Shown in pieces: positions 1 through 7,429 of a stretch of DNA of 24,948 nucleotides. Source of the DNA: DASRVA01 sp050732935 (GTDB taxonomy: Bacteria > Gemmatimonadota > Gemmatimonadetes > JACCXV01 > JAHWKZ01); the NCBI GenBank assembly GCA_050732935.1, contig JBOHRW010000117.1, positions 1 through 24,948 of the forward strand. The letters run 5' to 3'. The notes under the pieces are model-generated. The model worked only from the letters and a program-made list of their open reading frames with translations, did no database searches and had not been told where the DNA came from. Made by a program: the position numbers and the translations under genes. Numbering within the stretch: the first letter of the stretch is position 1; each line of letters begins with the position of its first letter.

Positions 1-873
1 GTTCTTCTGGGGGACGCCATCGCCCTCGACGAGGCCGCCGTTCGGGCCGGGGTCCGGCTCGACGGAATCGAGCGGATCGCGCCCGCCGGCTCTCCCCGGC
101 TCGACCTCTACGCGGAGGAATACCGGAAGCGCCAGGTCGGGAGAGGCCGGGAGATCGCGCTCGCCCGGGCGCGCGAAGCACTCGAGGACCTGCCCCTCTT
201 CGGTGCGTTCCTCGTCTCTCGCGGGGACGCGGACGCGTGCGTGGCGGGGAACATCTCGACCTCCGCCGAGACCGTCCGGGCGGCGATCCGGGGGATCGGC
301 ACGGCACCCGGGATCCGGACCGTCTCGTCGGCCTTCCTCATGATCGGCCCGGAAGCCGCCTGGACGTTCGCCGACTGCGGGGTCGTCCCCGAGCCCACCG
401 CGACCCAGCTCGCCGACATCGCGATCGCCAGCGCCGAGACCCACCGCACGCTGACGGGGGAGAAACCGCGGGTGGCCATGCTCTCTTTCTCGACCAAGGG
501 GAGCGCGAAGCACGCCCTAGTCGATCGGGTGGTCGAGGCGACCCGGATCGTCCGCGAGCGGGCGCCCCGGCTCCTCGTCGACGGCGAGCTCCAGCTCGAC
601 GCCGCCATCGTTCCCGAGGTCGCGGCGGGCAAGGCTCCCGAGAGCCCGCTCGGCGGACGCGCCAACGTCCTCGTCTTTCCCGACTTGAACAGTGGCAACA
701 TCGGCTATAAACTCGCTCAGCGACTGGCGGGCATGACGGCCCTGGGGCCGCTCCTCCAGGGGCTGGCCGCGCCCATGCACGATCTGTCGCGGGGCGCGAC
801 GGCCGAGGACATCGTCAATGTCGCGGCGATCGCCTGTGTCCAGGCCGCCGCCCGTTCGGCCTCCGGCCGATGA
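1..873 (+). CDS. pta: Phosphate acetyltransferase (Pta/EutD type), 5' end outside window
   Basis: Interconverts acyl-CoA and acyl phosphate, releasing or recycling CoA. The frame is open from base 1, giving about 290 visible residues of a PTA_PTB domain. Recognisable family segments are YRKRQVGRGRE, the ADACVAGNISTSAETVRAAI block (compare the ADGLVAG...T.ADTVRPAL block of Pta) and the C-terminal NVLVFPDLNSGNIGYKLAQR and PMHDLSRGATAEDIVNVA motifs. EutD-type enzymes are about 340 residues, so roughly 40-50 N-terminal residues are missing. The BMC-H gene follows after 74 bases and a CoA-acylating aldehyde dehydrogenase after that, so the likely role is CoA recycling in a metabolosome, played by EutD in Eut compartments and by PduL in many others. 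Any N-terminal encapsulation peptide would be outside the window. The family call is firm; the microcompartment role is inferred from context. Confidence 0.93.
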   Translation, partial: VLLGDAIALDEAAVRAGVRLDGIERIAPAGSPRLDLYAEEYRKRQVGRGREIALARAREALEDLPLFGAFLVSRGDADACVAGNISTSAETVRAAIRGIGTAPGIRTVSSAFLMIGPEAAWTFADCGVVPEPTATQLADIAIASAETHRTLTGEKPRVAMLSFSTKGSAKHALVDRVVEATRIVRERAPRLLVDGELQLDAAIVPEVAAGKAPESPLGGRANVLVFPDLNSGNIGYKLAQRLAGMTALGPLLQGLAAPMHDLSRGATAEDIVNVAAIACVQAAARSASGR

Positions 874-947
874 CGAGACCACGCGCGCGCCACCCATCCG
901 GCGCCACGAGCACTTCCCACGACTACCGGATCCCGAGGAGGGTCTGA

Positions 948-1229
<282 letters not shown>

Positions 1230-1232
1230 GCC

Positions 1233-2687
1233 CTGGCGCTGAGTGAGGTCGAGATCCGGGCGCTCGTCGACCGGATCACCGACGAGCTGGACCGCCAGCG
1301 CCGCGCCCCGCGGCCCGCGTCCGAACGTCCCACGCCCGCATCCCCGACCCCCGGGCCCGCCCCGGGGAGTGCGACCCTCGGCATCTTCGAGACCATCGAT
1401 GAAGCGGTCGCGGCCGCCCGTGAGGCCCGGGCCGGGATACGGACCCTCGAGCAGCGGGACCGGATCATCGCCCGCCAGCGGGAGAAGCTGTCCCAGCACG
1501 CTGCCGAGCTGGCCGATGCCGCCGTGGCCGAGACCCGGCTCGGGAACGTCCGCGACAAGACCCTCAAGAACCGGCTCTGCATCGACCGGACGCCCGGCAC
1601 CGAGGACCTCCATCCCGAGATCCTCTCGGGGGATCACGGCCTCACGCTGACCGAGCTCGCGCCGTGGGGGGTGATCGGCGCGGTCACGCCGTCCACCAAC
1701 CCGGCCGCAACCATCATCAACAACGGGATCTCGATGCTGGCCGCCGGGAACACGGTCGTGTTCGGAGCGCATCCGCTGGCCAGGGGCGTCACCAACCGGG
1801 CGATCCACCTCATGAACGAGGCGGCCGTCGAGGCGGGCGGGCCGGCCAATCTGCTGACCGGCGTGGCCAATCCGACCATCGAAAGCGCGCAGGAGATCTT
1901 CCACCACGCCGGCGTGGACCTGCTCGTCGTGACGGGCGGGGGCGGCGTCGTCCGGGCGGCGCAGGAGTCGGACAAGCGGGTGATCGCGGCCGGACCTGGA
2001 AACCCGCCCGTCGTCGTCGACCGCTCGGCCGACCTGGGCCGGGCGGCCCGGGACATCGTGGCCGGCGCGTCCTTCGACAACAATATCGTCTGCACGTGCG
2101 AGAAGGAGATCCTGGCGGAGGAGGCGATCGCGGGGGTACTGCTGCGGGAGCTCGAGCGTTCCGACGCCGTGATCCTTACGCCCGACGAGACCGAGGCCCT
2201 GGCGCGTGGGATCCTGGTGGACCATCCCGGCGCGCACCCGCGCATGAACAAGGAGTTCGTGGGGAAGGACGCTACGGTCCTGGCGGAGCTGATCGGGAAG
2301 CGCGTGCCCGCGACCACGCGGCTCCTCGTGGCCGAGACCGACAAGGGGCACCCGTTCGCGGTGCTGGAGTGCCTGACCCCCGTCATACCGCTGATCCGCT
2401 GCCCGGACGTCGATACCGCCATCGACTGGGCAATCGAGCTCGAGCACGGCTTCAAGCACACCGCGATCATGCACTCGAAAAACCTGGACCACCTGCACCG
2501 GATGGCGGTCGAGATCAACTGCTCGATCTTTGTCAAGAACGGATCCAACCTGGCCGGTCTCGGCTTCGGCGGGGAAGGCCCGACCGCGATGACGATCTCG
2601 ACGCCGACGGGGGAGGGCCCGACCAGCGCCCGCACGTTCGTTCGGCGGCGGCGCTGCGTGCTGGTGGATTACTTCCGAATCGTGTGA
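1233..2687 (+). CDS. CoA-acylating aldehyde dehydrogenase (EutE/PduP type) with probable encapsulation peptide
   Basis: Oxidises an aldehyde to acyl-CoA with NAD+ and CoA; in metabolosomes it acts in the lumen and hands acyl-CoA to Pta. Family landmarks are APWGVIGAVTPSTNP, INNGISMLAAGN, the catalytic region FDNNIVCTCEKE (putative nucleophile C287, with a second cysteine C289) and the C-terminal TFVRRRRCVLVDYFRIV typical of EutE/PduP. The proposed start is CTG at 1233, six bases after AAGGAG (1221-1226), giving 484 residues. The first ATG/GTG-type start in the frame (GTG at 1524) would cut off real family sequence. Residues 4-22 form a likely amphipathic helix (SEVEIRALVDRITDELDRQ), followed by a Pro/Ala/Thr-rich linker to about residue 47, the layout of the PduP encapsulation peptide. 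The CTG start is an inference; the enzyme family is certain. Confidence 0.93.
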   Translation: MALSEVEIRALVDRITDELDRQRRAPRPASERPTPASPTPGPAPGSATLGIFETIDEAVAAAREARAGIRTLEQRDRIIARQREKLSQHAAELADAAVAETRLGNVRDKTLKNRLCIDRTPGTEDLHPEILSGDHGLTLTELAPWGVIGAVTPSTNPAATIINNGISMLAAGNTVVFGAHPLARGVTNRAIHLMNEAAVEAGGPANLLTGVANPTIESAQEIFHHAGVDLLVVTGGGGVVRAAQESDKRVIAAGPGNPPVVVDRSADLGRAARDIVAGASFDNNIVCTCEKEILAEEAIAGVLLRELERSDAVILTPDETEALARGILVDHPGAHPRMNKEFVGKDATVLAELIGKRVPATTRLLVAETDKGHPFAVLECLTPVIPLIRCPDVDTAIDWAIELEHGFKHTAIMHSKNLDHLHRMAVEINCSIFVKNGSNLAGLGFGGEGPTAMTISTPTGEGPTSARTFVRRRRCVLVDYFRIV

Positions 2688-2793
2688 ACTTCGGCACCTC
2701 CACTTGGGACCCGATTGGGGGCGGTGGGAACCATCCTCGGGAGGCCAGTAGAGGTCGCAACCGGGACCGGTCCGCACCTCGCATTACGACTTA

Positions 2794-2822
2794 TTGACAG
2801 CTCTGTGCACATGAAATAGCCT
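2794..2822 (+). promoter_or_regulatory. Candidate promoter of vapBC with embedded palindrome
   Basis: A consensus -35 TTGACA lies at 2794-2799 and a weak -10 TAGCCT at 2817-2822, with a 17-base spacer. The expected transcription start falls at or next to the VapB ATG (2830), and no Shine-Dalgarno precedes that ATG, so a leaderless transcript is plausible. The 8-bp palindrome TGTGCACA (2804-2811) lies in the spacer, where an autoregulating VapBC complex could bind. The -10 match is only 3 of 6. Confidence 0.45.
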
Positions 2823-2829
2823 AGATCAT

Positions 2830-3036
2830 ATGCGCACGACGCTCGACATCCCCGAGGAGCTGATCGACGAGGCGCGGCGTCTCCTCAAGTTCAAGTCCAA
2901 GACGGATACCGTGATCCTGGCTCTGCGGGAGCTCATTCGCCGACGGCGCCTCGAAGAGCTCAAGGACCTGATGGGTTCCGTCCGGCTCGACCTCGACCTC
3001 CCGGAGTCACGGCGACGCCCTCCCGGCAATAGGTGA
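2830..3036 (+). CDS. vapB: VapB-type antitoxin
   Basis: A 68-residue protein that starts with the ribbon-helix-helix pattern MRTTLDIPEELIDEARRLLKFKSKTDTV, typical of VapB antitoxins of the DUF2191 kind: a beta strand RTTLDIP followed by two helices. The basic C-terminal half (ELIRRRRLEEL, then a tail rich in Arg, Pro and acidic residues) would wrap the toxin. Family knowledge says such proteins neutralise the PIN-domain toxin and repress their own promoter as a complex. Its TGA overlaps the toxin GTG by 4 bases (GTGA at 3033-3036), the usual coupling in vapBC operons. It lies between the microcompartment genes and a minus-strand gene and shares no function with either, so it looks like an independently acquired module. 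Confidence 0.9.
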   Translation: MRTTLDIPEELIDEARRLLKFKSKTDTVILALRELIRRRRLEELKDLMGSVRLDLDLPESRRRPPGNR

Positions 3037-3422
3037 TAAGCGTCGACAGCTCGGTCTGGATCTCCGCTTTCCGGACCCGGGAAGGTCCCGAGGCGCGACA
3101 TCTCGAAGCCTTGCTGGATGCCGATCTGGTTGTGCTCGCAGCGCCCGTGCATCTGGAGGTCCTCGGCGGGGCTTCAAAAAAAGATCTGGCGCGCCTCCGT
3201 CGCGGCCTTTCGGCGCTCCCCGTTTACTTTCCCACCGAGACGACCTGGGAGCGGATCGATGGCTGGATAACGCGAGCCGTCCAGTCAGGCGAACGCTTCG
3301 GGATCGCGGACCTTCTCATCGCGGCGATCGCGGCCGAACGGAAGGCATCTTTGTGGTCTCTCGACGCGGACTTCGCCAGAATGGCCCAACTCGACTTCAT
3401 CGAGCTTCACCGTCCTCGGTGA
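3033..3422 (+). CDS. vapC: VapC-type PIN-domain ribonuclease toxin
   Basis: A 129-residue PIN-domain protein starting at GTG 3033. The acidic residues expected for metal-dependent RNase activity are present: D5 in SVDSSVWI, E42 in VHLEVLGG, D93 in FGIADLLIAAIA and D111/D113 in SLDADFARMA. Length and motif order fit VapC toxins, which cut specific RNAs (tRNA or rRNA in studied cases) unless held by VapB. It is translationally coupled to vapB by the GTGA overlap. All catalytic positions are intact, so the pair is probably functional. The RNA target cannot be told from sequence. Confidence 0.92.
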   Translation: MISVDSSVWISAFRTREGPEARHLEALLDADLVVLAAPVHLEVLGGASKKDLARLRRGLSALPVYFPTETTWERIDGWITRAVQSGERFGIADLLIAAIAAERKASLWSLDADFARMAQLDFIELHRPR

Positions 3423-3500
3423 ACGAGGTCACGGCCTCGAGGTACCGTTGGCGTCGACGATGGTCTTCCACTCGTCAACAGTCCAGTCGTGAACTCTCAA

Positions 3501-3560
3501 TCTGCCGGAACGGCAGACCGAAAATTCGCAGGCAGGCTCCCGAAAATCCGACCGAAAATT
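3501..3560. repeat. Inverted repeat and direct repeats downstream of vapC
   Basis: A perfect inverted repeat, TCTGCCG-GAA-CGGCAGA, spans 3501-3517. It is followed by two copies of GACCGAAAATT (3516-3526 and 3550-3560) and a related CCCGAAAAT between them. No T-run follows the hairpin, so it is a poor intrinsic terminator on the plus strand. The stretch 3423-3634 has no gene I can support. The repeats may mark an old insertion boundary of the TA module or simply transcript ends. Confidence 0.4.
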
Positions 3561-3634
3561 GGTAACACGGACGTCGACGTGCCAAGCGTAAGGTATTGCA
3601 TCTTAAGCTGTTAAGTGGTTGGATGACGGGGCCT

Positions 3635-4549
3635 TCAGGACCCGGGTTCAATCGCCTGAGAGCACACGTCCTCAGCCAGTCGCGCGATCTCGAGGGTTCC
3701 GAACACGACCGCCTCGGGGGAGAAGAGCCGCGCCACGGCCTCGCGGTGAACCCGAATCTTGTAGCGGCTGATCGCGAGGCCGCCCAGGCCACGGACACGG
3801 TCGTTTCCGCCATCGCCTGAGCCCGCGCCATCGACGAGATCGCCGTCCTCCTCGCCGCTCAAGCCCTCGATCCCGGGCGGCTCGGCGCCGCTCACGTCCA
3901 CCAGGAGGTCGAGGGAAGGGAAGCGGCTCCAGGCACGCCGGGGGACCAGGGTCAGCTCGGGTGGACCGGCCGCCACCAGCAGGCGCCGCCCCTCGAGGAG
4001 CCCTCCCAGGGCGTCACCCGCCCTCCAGACGACGATCTCGACCGGCCGGGCGAACGTCTCCTCGATGAACTGGCCTCGATCGGCGGCCTCCTCCTCGTCG
4101 AATACGGTTAGCGTGACGTCGGCCCCGGCGCGGGCGAGGAGGCCCGCCACGCGAGCGCCGGCCGGCCCGCCCGCCACGACGACGGCCGGAAGTCTCTGGA
4201 GGTCCAGGAGCTGTCCGATCCGGGCCACGGCCGCGCCCGCCACGGCGTTTCCACCCTTGCACTCCGACAGGATCGATACCCGATAGGCGCCGAAGAAGGC
4301 GCGCTTCGCCTGCCGCACCATCTCGGCGATCACGCGATCGTTGGTCCCGGTCACGAGGATCGCGGTCCTGGAGAGCTCCTCGCGCGGCCGCGAGTAGAGG
4401 GCGCCCGACACGAGGACCGGCACGTCCTGGGGGTCGACGTCGCCGTAGGCCAGGATCTGCTCCGCCCCTCCATCCAGCGACATGATGCGATCGAAAACGC
4501 GCGGGTGCGGGTTATGGTCGATGTGGATCAGGATGCGCGGGGGCGGCAT
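3635..4549 (-). CDS. mtdB: MtdB-like methylene-tetrahydromethanopterin dehydrogenase
   Basis: The predicted reaction is NAD(P)+-dependent oxidation of methylene-H4MPT to methenyl-H4MPT in the formaldehyde/C1 oxidation pathway of the cytoplasm. The protein matches the MtdA/MtdB family along its length: PHPRVFDRIMSLDGGAEQI near the N-terminus (MtdB has PSVFDVVVGYDGGADHI), then AYGDV, RAFFGAYRVSIL, the Rossmann segment VVVAGGPAGARVAGLLARAGADV, and the C-terminal KIRVHREAVARLF. From ATG 4549 it is 304 residues, close to the roughly 290-300 usual for the family. A TTG at 4585 in the same frame would add 12 residues with no family match; neither start has a clear Shine-Dalgarno. No other H4MPT gene (mch, fae, fhcABCD) is in the window, so it stands alone here. 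The subtype (MtdA, B or C) and cofactor cannot be fixed by eye. Confidence 0.85.
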   Translation of the reverse strand: MPPPRILIHIDHNPHPRVFDRIMSLDGGAEQILAYGDVDPQDVPVLVSGALYSRPREELSRTAILVTGTNDRVIAEMVRQAKRAFFGAYRVSILSECKGGNAVAGAAVARIGQLLDLQRLPAVVVAGGPAGARVAGLLARAGADVTLTVFDEEEAADRGQFIEETFARPVEIVVWRAGDALGGLLEGRRLLVAAGPPELTLVPRRAWSRFPSLDLLVDVSGAEPPGIEGLSGEEDGDLVDGAGSGDGGNDRVRGLGGLAISRYKIRVHREAVARLFSPEAVVFGTLEIARLAEDVCSQAIEPGS

Positions 4550-4600
4550 GGCGGGGGGCAATCTAGCGGCGAAGGCCGCCGCCAACCTCGTTCAGATTGG

Positions 4601-4792
4601 TCAGTCCCTCGTGGATCGGGCGAAGATCTCGGCGACCGTCACGCAGAAGCCCGGCAGGACGTCGACCCCGTCCAGCGCATCTTCCATTCGCAGCAGCTGG
4701 ATCTCGGTTCGCGAGCGGTACACGGCGACGCTCCGCCGGCGTGGCTCCACGACCCACACCAGGCGGGGCCGTCGCGGCGTATGCGATCGCAT
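4601..4792 (-). pseudogene. Remnant of a Uma2-family (DUF820) endonuclease-like gene, C-terminal part
   Basis: The minus-strand frame encodes LVWVVEPRRRSVAVYRSR near its start and DALDGVDVLPGFCVTVAEIF near its end. These match the conserved C-terminal strands of Uma2-family PD-(D/E)XK proteins (VWVVDP.RRTV.VY, then D.L.G.DVLPGF...V.ELF). The catalytic N-terminal half is absent: upstream sequence up to the HD-GYP gene at 4880 shows no matching frame. A frame slip near 4775-4790 may also be present, because the adjacent frame reads DAIAYAAT, which resembles the helix before VWVV. The rest of the 330-base gap 4550-4879 holds nothing else I recognise. Confidence 0.55.
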
Positions 4793-4879
4793 CGCCCTTC
4801 GGGCGCGCGATCGTTGCGGGCTGAGGCGGCGAGACCGGCAGAAGCAGAAGCGGCGCGATAGGGGTTCAGTCCGCCAGGT

Positions 4880-6937
4880 CTACGGCCCGAGGAGATCGAG
4901 CTCGAGAAAGGCGGCAACGATCCGCGGATCGAACTGGGTGCCGGCGCCTTCCTGGATCATCGTCCTCGCGCGGTCGGCTGGCAGCCCCGCCCGATATGGG
5001 CGGTCGGACCGGATGGCGTCCCACACGTCGACGACCGAGAAGACCCGCGCGGCGAGCGGGATCTCCTCGCCGCGGAGACCGCGCGGGTAGCCCGTTCCGT
5101 CCCACCGCTCGTGATGGCAATAGGGGATGTCGAGCGACGGTCGCAGAAAGGGGATGGGGGAGAGGAGTTCGTACGCCAGCACTGGATGCTGCCGCATGAC
5201 GCTCCATTCCGCCTCGGTGAGCGGCCCTGGCTTTCTCAGGATCGCATCGGGGACAGCCATCTTCCCGATGTCGTGAAGGAGCGCGCCGCGTCGGAGATGG
5301 ACCAGCTCCTCCTCGGTCATGCCGATCGCGCGGCCCAGGTCAACCGTTAAATCGGCGACCCTCTCGGTATGGCCCTGCGTCTCGTTGTCGCGAAGGTCGA
5401 GGGCGCGCGACCACCCGTCGAGGGTGCGGTCGTAGGCCAGCCTCAGCTCGCTGTTGCTACGGGTGAGGTTGGCGAAGAGCATCGCGTTGTCGATCGCGAT
5501 CGCGGTCTGGCCGGCCAGCATGTCGGCGAACTCCCGCCACTCTCTTGTCGGCACCAGGGATGATCGATGGAAGATCTCGAGGACGCCACGAACCTCGCCT
5601 TTCGAAATCAACGGCAGGGCGTAGTACCCATGGAATCCCTCTCGCTCCGTGAACGCATGGAGTTCGGTCGAGACTTCGGCGGCCATGAGGTCGGGCACGT
5701 GGACCGGTCTTCTTTCCAGCACCGCCCGGCTGACCAGTTCGTCTCTCCGGTACAGCCGGTGCTGTTGCAGGTCGACGTGTCGAATCCCACGCGCAGACGC
5801 GAAATCCAGCTGGTGGGTGACGCGATCCAGGAGCAGGACACAGGACGCGTCGACCGCGAGCTGCGCGTTCACCTGATCGAGGACGACCCCGAGCGTGACC
5901 TGTAGATCCAGGCTCCCGGCGATTGCCAGGTCGATCCGCCGCAAGGCATTCAGGCGGTCGACCTGCCGTTGGAGGACCGACCGGTCATCGGCTCGCTGAA
6001 TCGCGGCGGCCAAGGTATCGGCCGCGATCCGTAGAGCTTCGAGCTCTGGCGTCGACCAGTCACGCTCCTCATAGCACACGTCGAACCCGATCGTGCCCCA
6101 CCAAGCGCCGCCGACCAGCACGGGAACCACGGCGATCGAGGCGATCGCCTCCACCTGGAGGAGCGGACGCTCGGACGACGGCAAGTCACGTACGTGGCCG
6201 TGGATGGTCTCGCCTCGGCCGAGCACCGCCTCCCAGCGGGCGAATCCGACCGCCGTCCAGTCGAGGTGCTGGAGCTCGGGGTTGTCGATCTGCGGCTCGA
6301 TCCCGGGGGCGACCCACTCCGCGAGCTGGGAGGTGACGCTCCGCCCTTCCGGCCCCTGATGGTTGACGAAGAGATAGGACCGGTCGACCTGTGCAGCGGC
6401 GCCCAGCCAGGCCAACGCGCCTTCGATCTCGTTGCGCCAGTTCTCGGTCATGAGGAGCCGCTTGGCCGCACGGCCGACGGCCGACAGGATCGCCTCGCTG
6501 CGCTCGAGAGCCTTCTCCGTTTGCAGGCGCTTTCGTCGAGCCTCGGCTTCGCGGAGGACACGATGGACCACCGAGGGGAGGCGGGTGAGGTGATCCTTCA
6601 TCAGGTAGTCGTCCACCCCCTGTCGGACCGCTTCAAAGGCTTGCTCCTCGCCGATCCTGCCCGAAAGCAGGATGAAGGGAACATCGCTCTCCTCCTCGCG
6701 TGTCAGGACGAAGGCGCGCGGGCCGCTGAAGGCGGGCATCTGGTAATCGGCAACCACGAGATCCCACGGACCGTCGGAGAGCGCCGTGCGCAGCCCCTCT
6801 GGTGTTTCGACCCGGGCGTGCTGTGGCTCGTAGCCGCCGCGGCGCAGCTCGCGAAGGATGATCTCGGCGTCGTCCGTGGAATCCCCGATCAGGAGGACCC
6901 GGAGGGGCCTCGGACTCTCGGCCCGATCAACGTCCAT
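4880..6937 (-). CDS. Response regulator with REC, two GAF domains and HD-GYP phosphodiesterase
   Basis: A 685-residue signalling protein expected to hydrolyse cyclic di-GMP in response to phosphorylation and ligand input. Domains in order: REC (about 10-130; DLVVADYQMPAFSG with phospho-acceptor D64, ILLSGR, and LMKDHL with the conserved Lys), a linker helix, GAF 1 (about 150-310), GAF 2 (about 335-490) and HD-GYP (about 510-680). HD-GYP hallmarks are intact: HTERV (523), HDIGK (555), QHPV, HHERWDGTGYPRGL (608) and DVWDAIRSDRPYR. ATG 6937 is chosen because the REC fold begins right after it; a longer frame to 7066 adds only low-complexity residues. No Shine-Dalgarno is visible. One oddity is in the REC acidic pocket, usually E-D, which reads G18-D19 (LLIGDSTDDAE). 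No partner histidine kinase gene is adjacent. Confidence 0.92.
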   Translation of the reverse strand: MDVDRAESPRPLRVLLIGDSTDDAEIILRELRRGGYEPQHARVETPEGLRTALSDGPWDLVVADYQMPAFSGPRAFVLTREEESDVPFILLSGRIGEEQAFEAVRQGVDDYLMKDHLTRLPSVVHRVLREAEARRKRLQTEKALERSEAILSAVGRAAKRLLMTENWRNEIEGALAWLGAAAQVDRSYLFVNHQGPEGRSVTSQLAEWVAPGIEPQIDNPELQHLDWTAVGFARWEAVLGRGETIHGHVRDLPSSERPLLQVEAIASIAVVPVLVGGAWWGTIGFDVCYEERDWSTPELEALRIAADTLAAAIQRADDRSVLQRQVDRLNALRRIDLAIAGSLDLQVTLGVVLDQVNAQLAVDASCVLLLDRVTHQLDFASARGIRHVDLQQHRLYRRDELVSRAVLERRPVHVPDLMAAEVSTELHAFTEREGFHGYYALPLISKGEVRGVLEIFHRSSLVPTREWREFADMLAGQTAIAIDNAMLFANLTRSNSELRLAYDRTLDGWSRALDLRDNETQGHTERVADLTVDLGRAIGMTEEELVHLRRGALLHDIGKMAVPDAILRKPGPLTEAEWSVMRQHPVLAYELLSPIPFLRPSLDIPYCHHERWDGTGYPRGLRGEEIPLAARVFSVVDVWDAIRSDRPYRAGLPADRARTMIQEGAGTQFDPRIVAAFLELDLLGP

Positions 6938-7309
6938 GGTGAGCCGGATGGTTGAAGACCAGCCCAAGGAGGCCCGGCCGGCGGTCAGCTTCCACGAATC
7001 GGCCGAACTCGACGCTGGCGGAGAGGGCGGGCGCGCGGCTCTCGGTCGACCAGCCTGGAAGGACAATCGTGGTGAAGGAGCCCGTTTCCGGAGGGCTCAG
7101 CGTCGCGGACTGGGTCCGGACACGAGCCGGCCGCAGGGCGACAGGTTGCTGGAAGTTCCAGACAAGCACGTCCGGAAGCGTCCTTTCGAAGCCATTCCGA
7201 TCGCAAATTCCGGATTATGGCTATTTAGCAAGAATCAGACCGGTGGAGATGTAGGGGGAACAAGCCGAATCTGAGGGTAGCGGCGGGATGGTGGTATATC
7301 CCACCGGCG

Positions 7310-7337
7310 AGTTTACATAAGATACGTTATACGACAT
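7310..7337 (-). other. dif: Candidate dif site for XerCD chromosome dimer resolution
   Basis: Read on the minus strand, this 28-bp sequence is ATGTCGTATAA, then CGTATC, then TTATGTAAACT: an 11-6-11 layout with imperfect inverted arms. The right (XerD-type) arm is identical to the right arm of the Bacillus subtilis dif as I remember it (TTATGTAAACT) and differs slightly from that of E. coli (TTATGTTAAAT). The left arm has the CG-Y-ATAA core of XerC arms. It sits in a noncoding gap and has low local GC for this genome. Elsewhere in the gap 6938-7429 I see only a short hairpin (GGTGG/CCACC around 7288-7305) and no credible gene. Confidence 0.72.
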
Positions 7338-7429
7338 CCAGCGGAATGTCCGGCTCCGCGAACCAGCGGGTCTCTCACGCTCCGTCGGTTTTCCCCTGGG
7401 TCTGGTTCGCTGGTGACTTCGGCTCGGGC

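Noticed and set aside
3420..3500. A minus-strand fragment reading VHDWTVDEWKTIVDANG and, after a frame change, YLEAVTSFTEDGEAR.
   Set aside because: It looks protein-like and could be a gene tail, but it is too short, needs a frameshift, overlaps the vapC 3' end and matches no family I can name.
3640..3670. A GGGTTCAATCGCC stretch resembling a tRNA T-arm.
   Set aside because: The flanking bases do not pair as a T-stem and there is no cloverleaf upstream; the sequence is the 3' end of the minus-strand mtdB-like gene.
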